Part shown: piece by piece, positions 1 through 8,260 of the stretch
Position numbering within the stretch: position 1 is the first letter of the stretch
How the letters are laid out: each line of letters opens with the position of its first letter
Program-made: the position numbers and the translations under genes
The notes under the pieces: model-generated
The model's input: only the letters and a program-made list of their open reading frames with translations
What the model was told of the DNA's origin: nothing
Database searches by the model: none
Assembly: GCF_012030425.1 (NCBI RefSeq)
Contig: NZ_JAAUVN010000004.1
Span: 124,001-188,000, forward strand
DNA length: 64,000 bases
Direction: 5' to 3'
DNA from: Sphingobacterium sp. B16(2022)
GTDB lineage: Bacteria; Bacteroidota; Bacteroidia; Sphingobacteriales; Sphingobacteriaceae

Positions 1-1215
1 ATAGCGATAGTAAGAATAGTAGCTATGCAATAACCAAAGCAAGTTGCCAAGTTCTTTTTCACCATCAGAAGCATCGGAAATTGAGACTCCCTTCTCTAAG
101 AGAACAGGACTCCAGAGATCGTTCGCAGATGAGCGCCCAATAGCAATGCTATTATAACGATAAGCCACAGGAACATTTTCTCTCAAATTGGAGACATTCT
201 GATCAATCATTTGAATTAAAGAATTCGCGATATCAAGATGGTTTGACGTGAAAACAGGAGAATATGTCAATTGCATATTTAAGTTCATCCAGTAAGCTGG
301 CCAAGGAGTAACGCTCGTCCATGGCCCCTGCAAATCTATTGCTGGCTTATTTGTTCTGGTGGCACTTGCTAATTTATACAACTGCATATCATAAAAACGC
401 TGATAAATTTTATCTGGTAATGACAAAGAAGAAGCACTATAATAATTACGCCACCAATTTTGGTGTTTATCCAAGGCTATAGTAATATCTTTAGAATCAA
501 AATGATCAACATAATCAATTGTTTCTTTTAGATAGCTCTTGTTAACCTGATTATATCCAACCGAGACAACATAAACATCATTGTACATACCGAGCATTTT
601 CTTATATACAGTTGCATAGCCACCGCCAGCTAATAACTCTTGATTATAAAAAGAAAATCCCTTACTAGTGCCTGATTTTCCCTCAGGATTGCGAGTATAA
701 TAAGTAGGTTTTTGTGTATAATCAAATTTCATACGGGGACTGATAGCAGAATCCGGACACCAGTCAAAAGAGTAGTTCCCATGGTAGTCCTTTTTAATGA
801 CTTCAATGAGTATAATATTATCATCAGACAGTGTTGTCGTTTTAATATGCAACATACCATCCGAAGTCTTAATATTCGTTTGAGAATAAGCTTGCTGAAT
901 AAAAATATCACCACCTATACTATCAATGTCCACATTAAGGTTTATAGAAAAATGCCCTAGTGACAGACGAGCTTTATCAAAAAGCTTTTCACGATTTTTT
1001 TCACGATGATCATAAATATCCGTTCTACCAATATCTATACGTACAGCTTGTGAAGATTTCAAATAGGTCATCGTTCCTAATAAACCATTCCCCGTGAATA
1101 CCCCTTCGTAAATATTTTTACCCAACTGAGGAATATGAAATATTGGTTTGTCTTGACCCTGAGCACGACAAATAACACATAAGATTGAAATAAAAAAAAT
1201 ATATAAATTCCGCAT
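1..1215 (-). CDS. Secreted GH95-like glycoside hydrolase, N-terminal part (cut by window edge)
   Basis: The first 405 codons are visible; the gene runs off the left edge. The ATG at 1215 opens a signal peptide (MRNLYIFFISILCVICRAQG) for export. The N-terminal part carries GNGLLGTM and an RIDIGRTDIYDHR stretch, which resembles the N-terminal beta-sandwich of GH95-type alpha-L-fucosidases (GNGRLGAM, then the site of the LNEDTLW motif). From about residue 250 it turns helical, with LQGPWTSVTPWPAYWMNLNMQ, like the LQG-W and N-N segment of the (alpha/alpha)6 barrel in GH95 and relatives. The catalytic residues lie outside the window, so the substrate cannot be called. Family assignment is by motif resemblance only. 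Confidence 0.6.
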   Translation of the reverse strand, partial: MRNLYIFFISILCVICRAQGQDKPIFHIPQLGKNIYEGVFTGNGLLGTMTYLKSSQAVRIDIGRTDIYDHREKNREKLFDKARLSLGHFSINLNVDIDSIGGDIFIQQAYSQTNIKTSDGMLHIKTTTLSDDNIILIEVIKKDYHGNYSFDWCPDSAISPRMKFDYTQKPTYYTRNPEGKSGTSKGFSFYNQELLAGGGYATVYKKMLGMYNDVYVVSVGYNQVNKSYLKETIDYVDHFDSKDITIALDKHQNWWRNYYSASSLSLPDKIYQRFYDMQLYKLASATRTNKPAIDLQGPWTSVTPWPAYWMNLNMQLTYSPVFTSNHLDIANSLIQMIDQNVSNLRENVPVAYRYNSIAIGRSSANDLWSPVLLEKGVSISDASDGEKELGNLLWLLHSYYSYYRY

Positions 1216-1293
1216 AAATAGGGTTCAATTGGGCTCTAAAATGTACTTTTTTTAGTAGACACACAAGAGAAACTTACGAAATCGTTTGAGAAG

Positions 1294-1356
1294 ATAATCA
1301 TGAAAAAAGGGTAATAATGGTTTCAGAAACCATTATTACCCTTTTTTCATGATTAT
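1294..1356. terminator. Perfect 31-bp inverted repeat, bidirectional terminator
   Basis: Positions 1294-1324 are the exact reverse complement of 1326-1356, with a single A between. The inner part is GGGTAATAATGGTTTC and its complement, flanked by AAAAAA and TTTTTT, so it reads as an intrinsic terminator on both strands. It follows the CoA-binding gene (ends 1404, minus strand) and insulates the glycosidase gene downstream. Confidence 0.85.
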
Positions 1357-1403
1357 TTAATAAGGATCATAGATCCAATAATAAAACAATTAGATCAATC
1401 CAC

Positions 1404-1763
1404 TTAATACTGTCCTGTACTTAAAAGAACCAATGTACAAGCATTTTCAGTATTAATACCTATTGCACCTGCAAGTGCTTCTAATTCCGCATTTTCAGCT
1501 CCAGGATTAAAAATAATCCGCTTTGGCTTTGTTTCTAAAATATAATCCAAATAGCTTTTTTGATTTGCTGCGCCAACATACATAGTAATGGTATCAATAT
1601 CCGTGTGAATAAGTCCCATAGGTTCTATTTCGACACCAGCAACTTCACCCTTCTTAAGCCCAACATTCACAATATCATGTCCATATTGCTTCAATTTATA
1701 GGCTGCTTTATACGAATACCTTTCTGAATTAGTACTCGCTCCTATTATTAGCGTTTTTTTCAT
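1404..1763 (-). CDS. CoA-binding domain protein (CoA_binding_2, YccU-like)
   Basis: A 119-residue single-domain Rossmann-fold protein. It opens with KKTLIIGASTNSERYSYKAA, a nucleotide-binding glycine loop at residues 3-12, and ends with the IIFNPGAEN segment typical of the CoA_binding_2 family (succinyl-CoA synthetase alpha N-domain relatives). Members bind CoA, but their cellular role is not established. It lies 14 nt downstream of the serine hydrolase gene on the same strand and is probably co-transcribed. The palindromic terminator at 1294-1356 ends the unit. Confidence 0.8.
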   Translation of the reverse strand: MKKTLIIGASTNSERYSYKAAYKLKQYGHDIVNVGLKKGEVAGVEIEPMGLIHTDIDTITMYVGAANQKSYLDYILETKPKRIIFNPGAENAELEALAGAIGINTENACTLVLLSTGQY

Positions 1764-1777
1764 AACTACTTATTTTA

Positions 1778-2968
1778 TTAAACATCATCAGCCACATTAC
1801 CAGCATCATTATATATTCCCTTTCTTAAGATAGGCATCCCTAAAATTTTATACAATTCATCCAATTTAACTAAGCTACCATTAGTCATATTCGATAAAAG
1901 TACAATCGTAACGTTATTTTTTAGATCCCTAACATACAAATTGCGAAATCCGTGCCACCATCCAGTATGATAGATTATTAGATCATTATTTCTGTGAAAA
2001 GTGCGCCAACCTAATCCGTACCCAAATATTCCATTTTTAGATTTCGCACGATCGACATAAGCAGAATCTAACGTTTCTTTCTTTAATAACCTTCCTTCAT
2101 TTAACGCTAAATCTAATTTATACAGATCCCGAACTGTACTATAAATTCCCTTATCGCCCAGAGGGCCATCTTGAAAATTCTGAACAACAGATCTTCTCCA
2201 AACCTTATCGTGACCGATAACATCTGTCGGAATTTTTTCATAAATAGCTTTTGACAATGCAGCTGTATTAGTCATTCCTGCTGGATTAAAGACATTTTCT
2301 TTCATCCATTCCGCATAACTTTGATTAGTTACCTTTTCAATAATAGCGCCTAAAACCATGAAATTCGAATTGTTATAAAAGAATTTACCGTCAGGTTTAC
2401 CATAGCGATTCGGTTTAAACTCAATCAGCATATTCATGACATCTTGATTGGTCATACCCTTCTTTTTTTCCTTCCAATGCTCTTCCGAAAAATAAACATA
2501 ATTTGGCAATCCAGAACGATGAGACAATAATTGCTTTATTGTAATATCTGGATAGGGAAAATTAGGATAAAAATCATTAATAGTTTGATCCAATTTCAAT
2601 TTGCCCTCTTCAACCAATTTCAAAATACCAATACCTGTAAGTGGTTTGGAAACAGACGCTAATTCAAATTTCGAATCAATCTTCAAACTATCTTTTAAAA
2701 GATAATTTGCCCAACCAAATGAATTCTGATATAAAATCTTTCCATTTTTTGCAATCAGTACATTACCATTAAATCCTACTCTTTTATGCAAATTTTGCAT
2801 AAAAGCTTCAATTTTAGGATCTGCTTCAGATGGATTGTATATGAGTTTTAAACTGTCAGTCTTAGCCTGTTCAACTAATGCTTTTTTTTGCTTTTCTTCT
2901 TTCGAACTACACGATACGGTTGCTATGATAAGAACAGCAACTATGCTTTTTAGTATATATAATTTCAC
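1778..2968 (-). CDS. Serine hydrolase lipoprotein, beta-lactamase class C family
   Basis: A 396-residue protein with a GTG start at 2968. A lipoprotein signal ends in TVSC (Cys20), so the protein should be membrane-anchored on the periplasmic or outer side. The penicillin-binding/class C beta-lactamase motifs are present: SVSK (Ser105-Lys108, nucleophile and base), YNN near residue 195 (the YxN motif) and HTG near residue 335 in place of KTG. The family includes D-aminopeptidases, esterases and peptidoglycan-related hydrolases, and the substrate cannot be deduced. The HTG variant is more common in esterase or peptidase members than in resistance beta-lactamases. It is followed at 14 nt by the CoA-binding gene. 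Confidence 0.85.
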   Translation of the reverse strand: MKLYILKSIVAVLIIATVSCSSKEEKQKKALVEQAKTDSLKLIYNPSEADPKIEAFMQNLHKRVGFNGNVLIAKNGKILYQNSFGWANYLLKDSLKIDSKFELASVSKPLTGIGILKLVEEGKLKLDQTINDFYPNFPYPDITIKQLLSHRSGLPNYVYFSEEHWKEKKKGMTNQDVMNMLIEFKPNRYGKPDGKFFYNNSNFMVLGAIIEKVTNQSYAEWMKENVFNPAGMTNTAALSKAIYEKIPTDVIGHDKVWRRSVVQNFQDGPLGDKGIYSTVRDLYKLDLALNEGRLLKKETLDSAYVDRAKSKNGIFGYGLGWRTFHRNNDLIIYHTGWWHGFRNLYVRDLKNNVTIVLLSNMTNGSLVKLDELYKILGMPILRKGIYNDAGNVADDV

Positions 2969-3050
2969 TATTTAACGGATTCTATTTCTTTTCTAATGTA
3001 TTAATGCTAAAATGCTGATTTTAGTACTAAAAAAAGAAAAAAACAATAAA

Positions 3051-3080
3051 AAAAGGTCACTTTATATAAAGTGACCTTTT
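3051..3080 (-). terminator. Terminator after pdhC
   Basis: AAAAGGTCACTTTAT at 3051-3065 is followed directly by its exact complement at 3066-3080, a 30-bp perfect palindrome flanked by A and T runs. It lies just past the pdhC stop codon on the minus strand. Confidence 0.85.
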
Positions 3081-3103
3081 GAATATACTTATTCGAAGTA
3101 AGA

Positions 3104-4738
3104 TTACGCTAATAATCTCACTGGATTTTCTAATAATGCTTTTAATGTTTGCAAGAATTGAGCACCAGTAGCACCGTCCACTACACGGTGGTCACAACCT
3201 AAAGTCAACTTCATCACATTACCAGGAACAACAGTACCATTCTTAACAACAGGAACTTGTTGAATTGCACCAACAGATAGAATTGCACCATCCGGAGAGT
3301 TGATAATTGATGTGAATTCATCAATACCAAACATACCTAAATTAGAAACTGTAAATGTTGAACCTTCCCAGTCAGCTGGAGTTAATTTTTTAGTTTTCGC
3401 TTTTTGAGCGAAATCTTTAACTTCTGCAGAAATGTGAGATAATGATTTTCCGTCAGCAAAACGTACAACAGGAACTAATAAGCCATCTTCAACAGCCATT
3501 GCAACACCAATATTTGTATGTTCATTAAAACGAATCTTATCACCTTTCCATGAAGAGTTTACGGCAGGATGCTTTTTCAATGCAACTGCAACTGCTTTTA
3601 CAACGATATCATTGAAAGAAACTTTTACTGGAGCCACTTCATTGATTTGCGTACGAGCAAGCATTGCATTTTCCATGTCAATACTTACCGTTAGGTAAAA
3701 ATGTGGAGCAGTAAACAAACTTTCACCTAATCGACGTGCAATTGTTTTACGCATTTGAGAAACAGCAACTTCTGTATATCTCTCTTCACCTACAAAAGTA
3801 GGTAAAGTGATCGCTTTTGTTTCAGTAGCAACTGGCGCAGCAGTTGTTGAAGCAGGAGCAACTTTAGTAGCTGGAACGTAAGATTCAACATCTTTTTTTA
3901 CAATACGGCCACCATCAGCAGATCCTTTAATCTCATTCAGGTTGATTCCTTTATCTTTAGCAATTTTACGTGCTAATGGAGATGCTTTCACTCGAGAATC
4001 ATCGGCTACATCAGTAGCTTTATTTTCCGTAGTTACATTAGCCTCTACCTTTGATTCATTTTTTACTTCGGCAGGAGCAGCTTGAGATGTAGGAGCAGCT
4101 TTTTGATTTAACAATGGTGTTACATCTGTTCCTGCAGGACCTACAATAGCAATAATATCATTTACTTTAGCAGCCTCACCTGCCTCAAGACCTACATATA
4201 ACAATGTGCCATCAGCATAAGCTGTAACCTCCATCGTCGCTTTATCCGTCTCTACATCCGCAATAGAATCATCAGATTTGATTGTATCACCAACTTTAAA
4301 ATTCCATTGCGCAATTACACCTTCTGTCATCGTATCACTTAACAAAGGCATAGTGATAACTGTAACACCTAAAGACTCCGGTGTTACATTAGACTGAGGA
4401 GCTGCTTCAGTCCCAGATGAATTAGAACCTTCTACTTCCTTTTTCTCCGTCACTTCTTCAGCCTGAGGAGCGTCATTTAATAATGCTTGAAAATCTTCTC
4501 CAGGTTCTCCAAGAATGGCAATAACAGCATCAATAGCAACTGCTTCACCTTCCTTAGGACCAATATATAAAAGTGTTCCTTCTTGGTATGATTCAAAATC
4601 CATCGTCGCTTTATCAGTTTCGATTTCAGCAACTAAATCACCAGAATTAACTTTATCACCAACTTGTTTGTGCCATTTTGCGATAACCCCTTCGGTCATG
4701 GTATCGCTCATTTTCGGCATTCTAACTACTTCAGCCAT
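3104..4738 (-). CDS. pdhC: Dihydrolipoamide acetyltransferase, E2 of pyruvate dehydrogenase
   Basis: This 544-residue protein transfers the acetyl group from lipoyl-lysine to CoA in the cytosolic pyruvate dehydrogenase complex. Two lipoyl domains are visible, each with a TDKAT motif whose lysine is lipoylated (Lys43 and Lys166). Ala/Pro/Thr-rich linkers join them to a peripheral subunit-binding domain (ASPLARKIAKDKGINLNEI, about 250-285) and to the catalytic domain, which ends with DHRVVDGATGAQFL containing the active-site His and Asp. It starts 33 nt after pdhA on the same strand, so the two form an operon. E1 beta and E3 are not in the window. Confidence 0.97.
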   Translation of the reverse strand: MAEVVRMPKMSDTMTEGVIAKWHKQVGDKVNSGDLVAEIETDKATMDFESYQEGTLLYIGPKEGEAVAIDAVIAILGEPGEDFQALLNDAPQAEEVTEKKEVEGSNSSGTEAAPQSNVTPESLGVTVITMPLLSDTMTEGVIAQWNFKVGDTIKSDDSIADVETDKATMEVTAYADGTLLYVGLEAGEAAKVNDIIAIVGPAGTDVTPLLNQKAAPTSQAAPAEVKNESKVEANVTTENKATDVADDSRVKASPLARKIAKDKGINLNEIKGSADGGRIVKKDVESYVPATKVAPASTTAAPVATETKAITLPTFVGEERYTEVAVSQMRKTIARRLGESLFTAPHFYLTVSIDMENAMLARTQINEVAPVKVSFNDIVVKAVAVALKKHPAVNSSWKGDKIRFNEHTNIGVAMAVEDGLLVPVVRFADGKSLSHISAEVKDFAQKAKTKKLTPADWEGSTFTVSNLGMFGIDEFTSIINSPDGAILSVGAIQQVPVVKNGTVVPGNVMKLTLGCDHRVVDGATGAQFLQTLKALLENPVRLLA

Positions 4739-4771
4739 TGTATTTTATTTATCTAGTTAAAGTAACTTATA

Positions 4772-5767
4772 TTAATCTAATATAAATGGATAATCCTCTT
4801 GAACGTACACATCTTTGTACAATTCATCAGCTGTAGGGAAAGGAGATTCTTCAGCAAATTTCACAGATTCATCTACAATACTTTTCACTTCAGCATCCAC
4901 TTCAGCAAACCAAGCCTCATCAGCATAATTGTTTTCAACAATAGCATGCTTTGTCGCCAACAATGGATCACGTCCTTTATATTCTTCTAATTCTTCTTTC
5001 GTACGATATTTCGCAGGATCGGACATCGAGTGACCTTTGTAACGGTATGTACGTATTTCCAAGAAAGTAGGTCCTTCCCCAGCACGAGCACGTTGAACAG
5101 CTTCATCCATCGCATTGTGTACAGCTACGACATCCATACCATCTACTGGTGCACAAGGCATATCAAAACCCAGTCCCATTTTATAAATATCTTGCATATT
5201 GGTTGTACGTTGTACGGAAGTACCCATTGCATAACCATTGTTTTCACAAACAAAAATTACAGGCAATTTCCACAACATGGCCATGTTCAAAGTTTCATTA
5301 AAAGCACCTTGACGAACTGCGCCATCACCCATGTAACATACGTTAACATTATTTGTACCCAAATATTTTTCAGCAAAAGCGATACCAGCTCCTAATGGAA
5401 TCTGACCACCAACAATACCATGGCCACCCATCATTTTATGTTCTTTCGAGAAAAAGTGCATAGATCCACCTTTTCCTTTTGAACAACCTGTTGCTTTTCC
5501 AAACATCTCAGCCATACATTCATTCGCTGACACACCTTTTGCTAAAGCATGTGCGTGATCACGGTAGGCTGTAATTAAAGAATCTTCAGGTTTGATAACA
5601 GACATTGTACCTGCTACTACTGCCTCTTGTCCAATGTACAAGTGACAGAAACCACGGATTTTTTGTTGTCCATAAAGTTGACCTGTCTTCTCTTCAAACT
5701 TACGCATAAGTAGCATAGATCTATACCACTCTAAATATGTCTCTTTTGTTATAGGTGTTGAACTCAT
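4772..5767 (-). CDS. pdhA: Pyruvate dehydrogenase E1 component, alpha subunit
   Basis: This 331-residue thiamin-diphosphate enzyme subunit decarboxylates pyruvate and acetylates the E2 lipoyl group. The ThDP motif is seen as YMGDGAVRQGAFNETLNMA ending in the CENN segment. The phosphorylation-loop region reads RTYRYKGHSMSDPAKYRTKEE. Residues GQEAV and YRDHAHAL are also characteristic. It is the first gene of a pdhA-pdhC pair. The beta-subunit gene is not adjacent, which is common in Bacteroidota, where pdhB lies elsewhere. Confidence 0.96.
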   Translation of the reverse strand: MSSTPITKETYLEWYRSMLLMRKFEEKTGQLYGQQKIRGFCHLYIGQEAVVAGTMSVIKPEDSLITAYRDHAHALAKGVSANECMAEMFGKATGCSKGKGGSMHFFSKEHKMMGGHGIVGGQIPLGAGIAFAEKYLGTNNVNVCYMGDGAVRQGAFNETLNMAMLWKLPVIFVCENNGYAMGTSVQRTTNMQDIYKMGLGFDMPCAPVDGMDVVAVHNAMDEAVQRARAGEGPTFLEIRTYRYKGHSMSDPAKYRTKEELEEYKGRDPLLATKHAIVENNYADEAWFAEVDAEVKSIVDESVKFAEESPFPTADELYKDVYVQEDYPFILD

Positions 5768-5801
5768 TTCAAAGTTTTGAATTTCTTACTAATCTTGACT
5801 A

Positions 5802-5809
5802 CAAATCTA
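5802..5809 (-). promoter_or_regulatory. Candidate pdhA promoter -7 box
   Basis: On the minus strand this reads TAGATTTG, an exact match to the Bacteroidota TAnnTTTG element, 34 nt upstream of the pdhA start. No well-placed -33 TTG was found. Confidence 0.5.
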
Positions 5810-5947
5810 ATCAATTTGGGTGATATTTTGGTCAGAAAATCAAATTTTCTTCTTGTTTTAGACAGTTCTAAGACATTTGATTTAAACGACATAAGAAGAT
5901 ACCCAAATAAATGACTGGCTTAATTTAGTAAATTAAAAAAAGAACAA

Positions 5948-5989
5948 ACAAAAAAGCCAAAAGACATATTATTCTTTTGGCTTTTTTGT
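5948..5989 (-). terminator. Terminator after hisS
   Basis: A 16-bp perfect stem (5948-5963 with 974-5989 on the same scale, i.e. 5974-5989) around a 10-nt loop. The core is GCCAAAAG/CTTTTGGC and A and T tracts lie outside it. It follows the hisS stop at 6008 on the minus strand. Confidence 0.85.
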
Positions 5990-6007
5990 TTTGTAACAAA
6001 TATGATT

Positions 6008-7390
6008 TTAGCTCAATTCAACAATCAAACTTGATTCATCTATTTTTCTTTGATCACCTGTTTGCATATCTTTCAATGAAAGCTGGCCTGAAGAAACTTC
6101 CTCTTCACCAATTAATAGAACAAATGGAATGCCTTTACTGTCGGCATAACTCATCTGTTTTTTCAATTTCGCGGCTGTTGGATAAAGCTCGACTGCAATG
6201 TTCGCCTTACGTAGGCGATTTAGAAGAGGTAATGTAAAGGACTCGGTTTCTTTATCAAAGTTCACAATCAAAAGCTTAGTGTAATCTCCCTTAGCCTCAG
6301 GGTAAAGATTTAATTCTTCTAGAACGTCATAGATACGATCGGCACCGAAAGACACACCTACACCGGTCAATCCTTTCAAACCAAACATACCTGTCAAATC
6401 ATCGTAGCGTCCACCACCACCGATGCTCCCCATAGCGACTTCATTCGTTTTTACCTCGAAAATGCAGCCCGTATAATAATTCAACCCACGCGCTAGGGTA
6501 ATATCAACCTCTACAAATTGGTTTAAAACTTCATTTGAAGAATCCAACTTAGAAATATAATCAAACGATTCTTCTATTTCTGCTATTCCCTTTAATCCTA
6601 TTTCCGAATTTGATAATACGTGCTTTAAGGCAGACAATTTCTTTAGATTTGATCCCTCTAATAAAATAATTGGACGTAAAATTTCTAAATCCGCTGCTGT
6701 AAAACCTCGTTCTAATAGTTCTTTATTTACACCTTCTAAACCGATCTTATCCAATTTATCGATCGCAACTGTCATATCGACAATAAGTTCCGGCTTGCCA
6801 ATAATCTCAGCAATACCTGAAAGAATCTTACGGTTGTTAATTTTAATCGTAAAATCTTGCAGTCCCAAATTTTTCAATGCTTCATGATAGATCAAAATAA
6901 ACTCAGCTTCATTCAATAGGCTTTCAGAACCCACTACATCTACATCACACTGATAGAATTCGCGATAACGACCTCTTTGAGGACGATCAGCGCGCCATAC
7001 AGGTTGAATTTGAAAACGTTTAAAAGGTAAAGAAATATCATTTTGATGCATGACAACGTAACGAGCAAACGGTACAGTGAGATCATAACGAAGTGCTTTT
7101 TCAGAAATATATGAGATTAATTTAGTTGAAGACTTGGATTCAACTAAATCATTGGGAGCTTTACTCAAATAATCTCCAGAATTCAAAATCTTGAAAATTA
7201 ACTGATCCCCTTCATCACCATACTTTCCCGTAAGTGTCTGCAAATTTTCAAAAGAAGGAGTTTGAATTTCACTGTAACCATACTTTTTAAAAACACGCTT
7301 AAGTGTATTGAAAATATAATTACGTTTAAGCATTTCGGCAGGTGAAAAATCACGTGTGCCTTTTGCTAAAGAAGGTTTTACTGTTGCCAT
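6008..7390 (-). CDS. hisS: Histidyl-tRNA synthetase
   Basis: This 460-residue class II aminoacyl-tRNA synthetase charges tRNA-His in the cytosol. Visible landmarks are the N-terminal KGTRDFSP, motif 2 around RYREFYQCDVD, the HisA-type motif LARGLNYYTG that binds histidine, and motif 3 around GVSFGADRIYDVL. The last 90 residues form the anticodon-binding domain. The ATG at 7390 is supported by a TAACTTTG box at 7395-7402 that leaves only 4 nt before it, so the message is probably leaderless. A strong terminator follows at 5948-5989, making hisS monocistronic. Confidence 0.97.
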   Translation of the reverse strand: MATVKPSLAKGTRDFSPAEMLKRNYIFNTLKRVFKKYGYSEIQTPSFENLQTLTGKYGDEGDQLIFKILNSGDYLSKAPNDLVESKSSTKLISYISEKALRYDLTVPFARYVVMHQNDISLPFKRFQIQPVWRADRPQRGRYREFYQCDVDVVGSESLLNEAEFILIYHEALKNLGLQDFTIKINNRKILSGIAEIIGKPELIVDMTVAIDKLDKIGLEGVNKELLERGFTAADLEILRPIILLEGSNLKKLSALKHVLSNSEIGLKGIAEIEESFDYISKLDSSNEVLNQFVEVDITLARGLNYYTGCIFEVKTNEVAMGSIGGGGRYDDLTGMFGLKGLTGVGVSFGADRIYDVLEELNLYPEAKGDYTKLLIVNFDKETESFTLPLLNRLRKANIAVELYPTAAKLKKQMSYADSKGIPFVLLIGEEEVSSGQLSLKDMQTGDQRKIDESSLIVELS

Positions 7391-7394
7391 TTGG

Positions 7395-7402
7395 CAAAGT
7401 TA
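7395..7402 (-). promoter_or_regulatory. hisS promoter -7 box, leaderless start
   Basis: Reads TAACTTTG on the minus strand (consensus TAnnTTTG). Only TTGG separates its complement from the CAT of the hisS start, so the transcription start should fall on or next to the ATG. Confidence 0.6.
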
Positions 7403-7442
7403 ATATTTAAGAAGGATTTATTGGAACTTCGAAGAAAAAAGC

Positions 7443-8183
7443 TTAGTCAAGCTCTAAAATTTTCAAATACTCACAAGCTTTTTCTGCAGCTGTTTTTTCA
7501 GCGCTTTTTTTATTGAAATCTTGTCCTAGGCCACAAACTTCACCTTGTACAACTGCTTCAATAGAAAACATTTTATTCGATTCACCAGGAGGATTATCAA
7601 TTTGATTGAATACAACCTCTTTACCATTATGCTGGCACCATTCGATCAAACGACTTTTAAAATTAGTTTCCGTTTGTTCCAATAAGTGAATATCTACATG
7701 TGGTTTAATAATACGGTTTAACAGAAAATTTTTAGTAAACACATACCCTTTGTCCAAATATACGGCACCGATAAGTGCTTCAAAAGCATCACCTAGCAGA
7801 GAGCCTTGTTTATTGGGAAAGCTAATCATTCTCGCGTCAAACTGAATAAGCTCATTTAATCCGAGCTTCCGAGAAAGTTGATTAAGATGTACACGACTGA
7901 CAATTTTAGATCTCATTTCAGTCAAAAAGCCTTCGTCTTTATAAGGGTATTTTTTAAATAGTAGTTCAGCAACCACTGAACCTAAAATAGCATCTCCCAA
8001 AAATTCCAATCTTTCGTTGCTATTTTTGGAACCTTCCTTGATCACAACAGCTACAGACTTATGCCTAAAAGCCATTTGATAAAGTCGTATGTTTCCAGGG
8101 ACAAAACCTAACAGGTTCTTGAGCTTTCTAACATAAGCTTTGTCAGCAGAAAAATATAATTTATAAATCCTTGAAAAAGGCAT
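7443..8183 (-). CDS. rnc: Ribonuclease III
   Basis: This 246-residue double-strand-specific endoribonuclease matures rRNA and cleaves structured mRNAs. The signature NERLEFLGDAILG (about residues 56-68) supplies the metal-binding acidic residues, and a second acidic site lies in GDAFEALIGAVYLD. A C-terminal double-stranded RNA-binding domain spans roughly 175-246 (ETNFKSRLIEWCQ to KSAEKTAAEKACEYL). It lies 77 nt downstream of fabF, in the acpP-fabF-rnc order seen in many bacteria. A hairpin in the gap suggests that its transcription is partly uncoupled from fabF. Confidence 0.96.
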   Translation of the reverse strand: MPFSRIYKLYFSADKAYVRKLKNLLGFVPGNIRLYQMAFRHKSVAVVIKEGSKNSNERLEFLGDAILGSVVAELLFKKYPYKDEGFLTEMRSKIVSRVHLNQLSRKLGLNELIQFDARMISFPNKQGSLLGDAFEALIGAVYLDKGYVFTKNFLLNRIIKPHVDIHLLEQTETNFKSRLIEWCQHNGKEVVFNQIDNPPGESNKMFSIEAVVQGEVCGLGQDFNKKSAEKTAAEKACEYLKILELD

Positions 8184-8194
8184 CTTAGTCTAAA

Positions 8195-8230
8195 AAAGGG
8201 ACAACAGGTATAAAGCACCTGTTGTATCCC
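8195..8230 (-). terminator. Hairpin between fabF and rnc
   Basis: ACAACAGGT (8201-8209) pairs with ACCTGTTGT (8217-8225), extended by GGG/CCC with a small bulge. On the minus strand it is followed by TTTTTTAG, so it is a terminator or attenuator between fabF and rnc. Confidence 0.7.
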
Positions 8231-8260
8231 AATTATTTTAATAACTTAAATAAAGTAATA

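Noticed and set aside
5030..5395. Plus-strand open frame opposite pdhA
   Set aside because: It lies fully antisense to the well-supported E1 alpha gene and has no recognisable domain.
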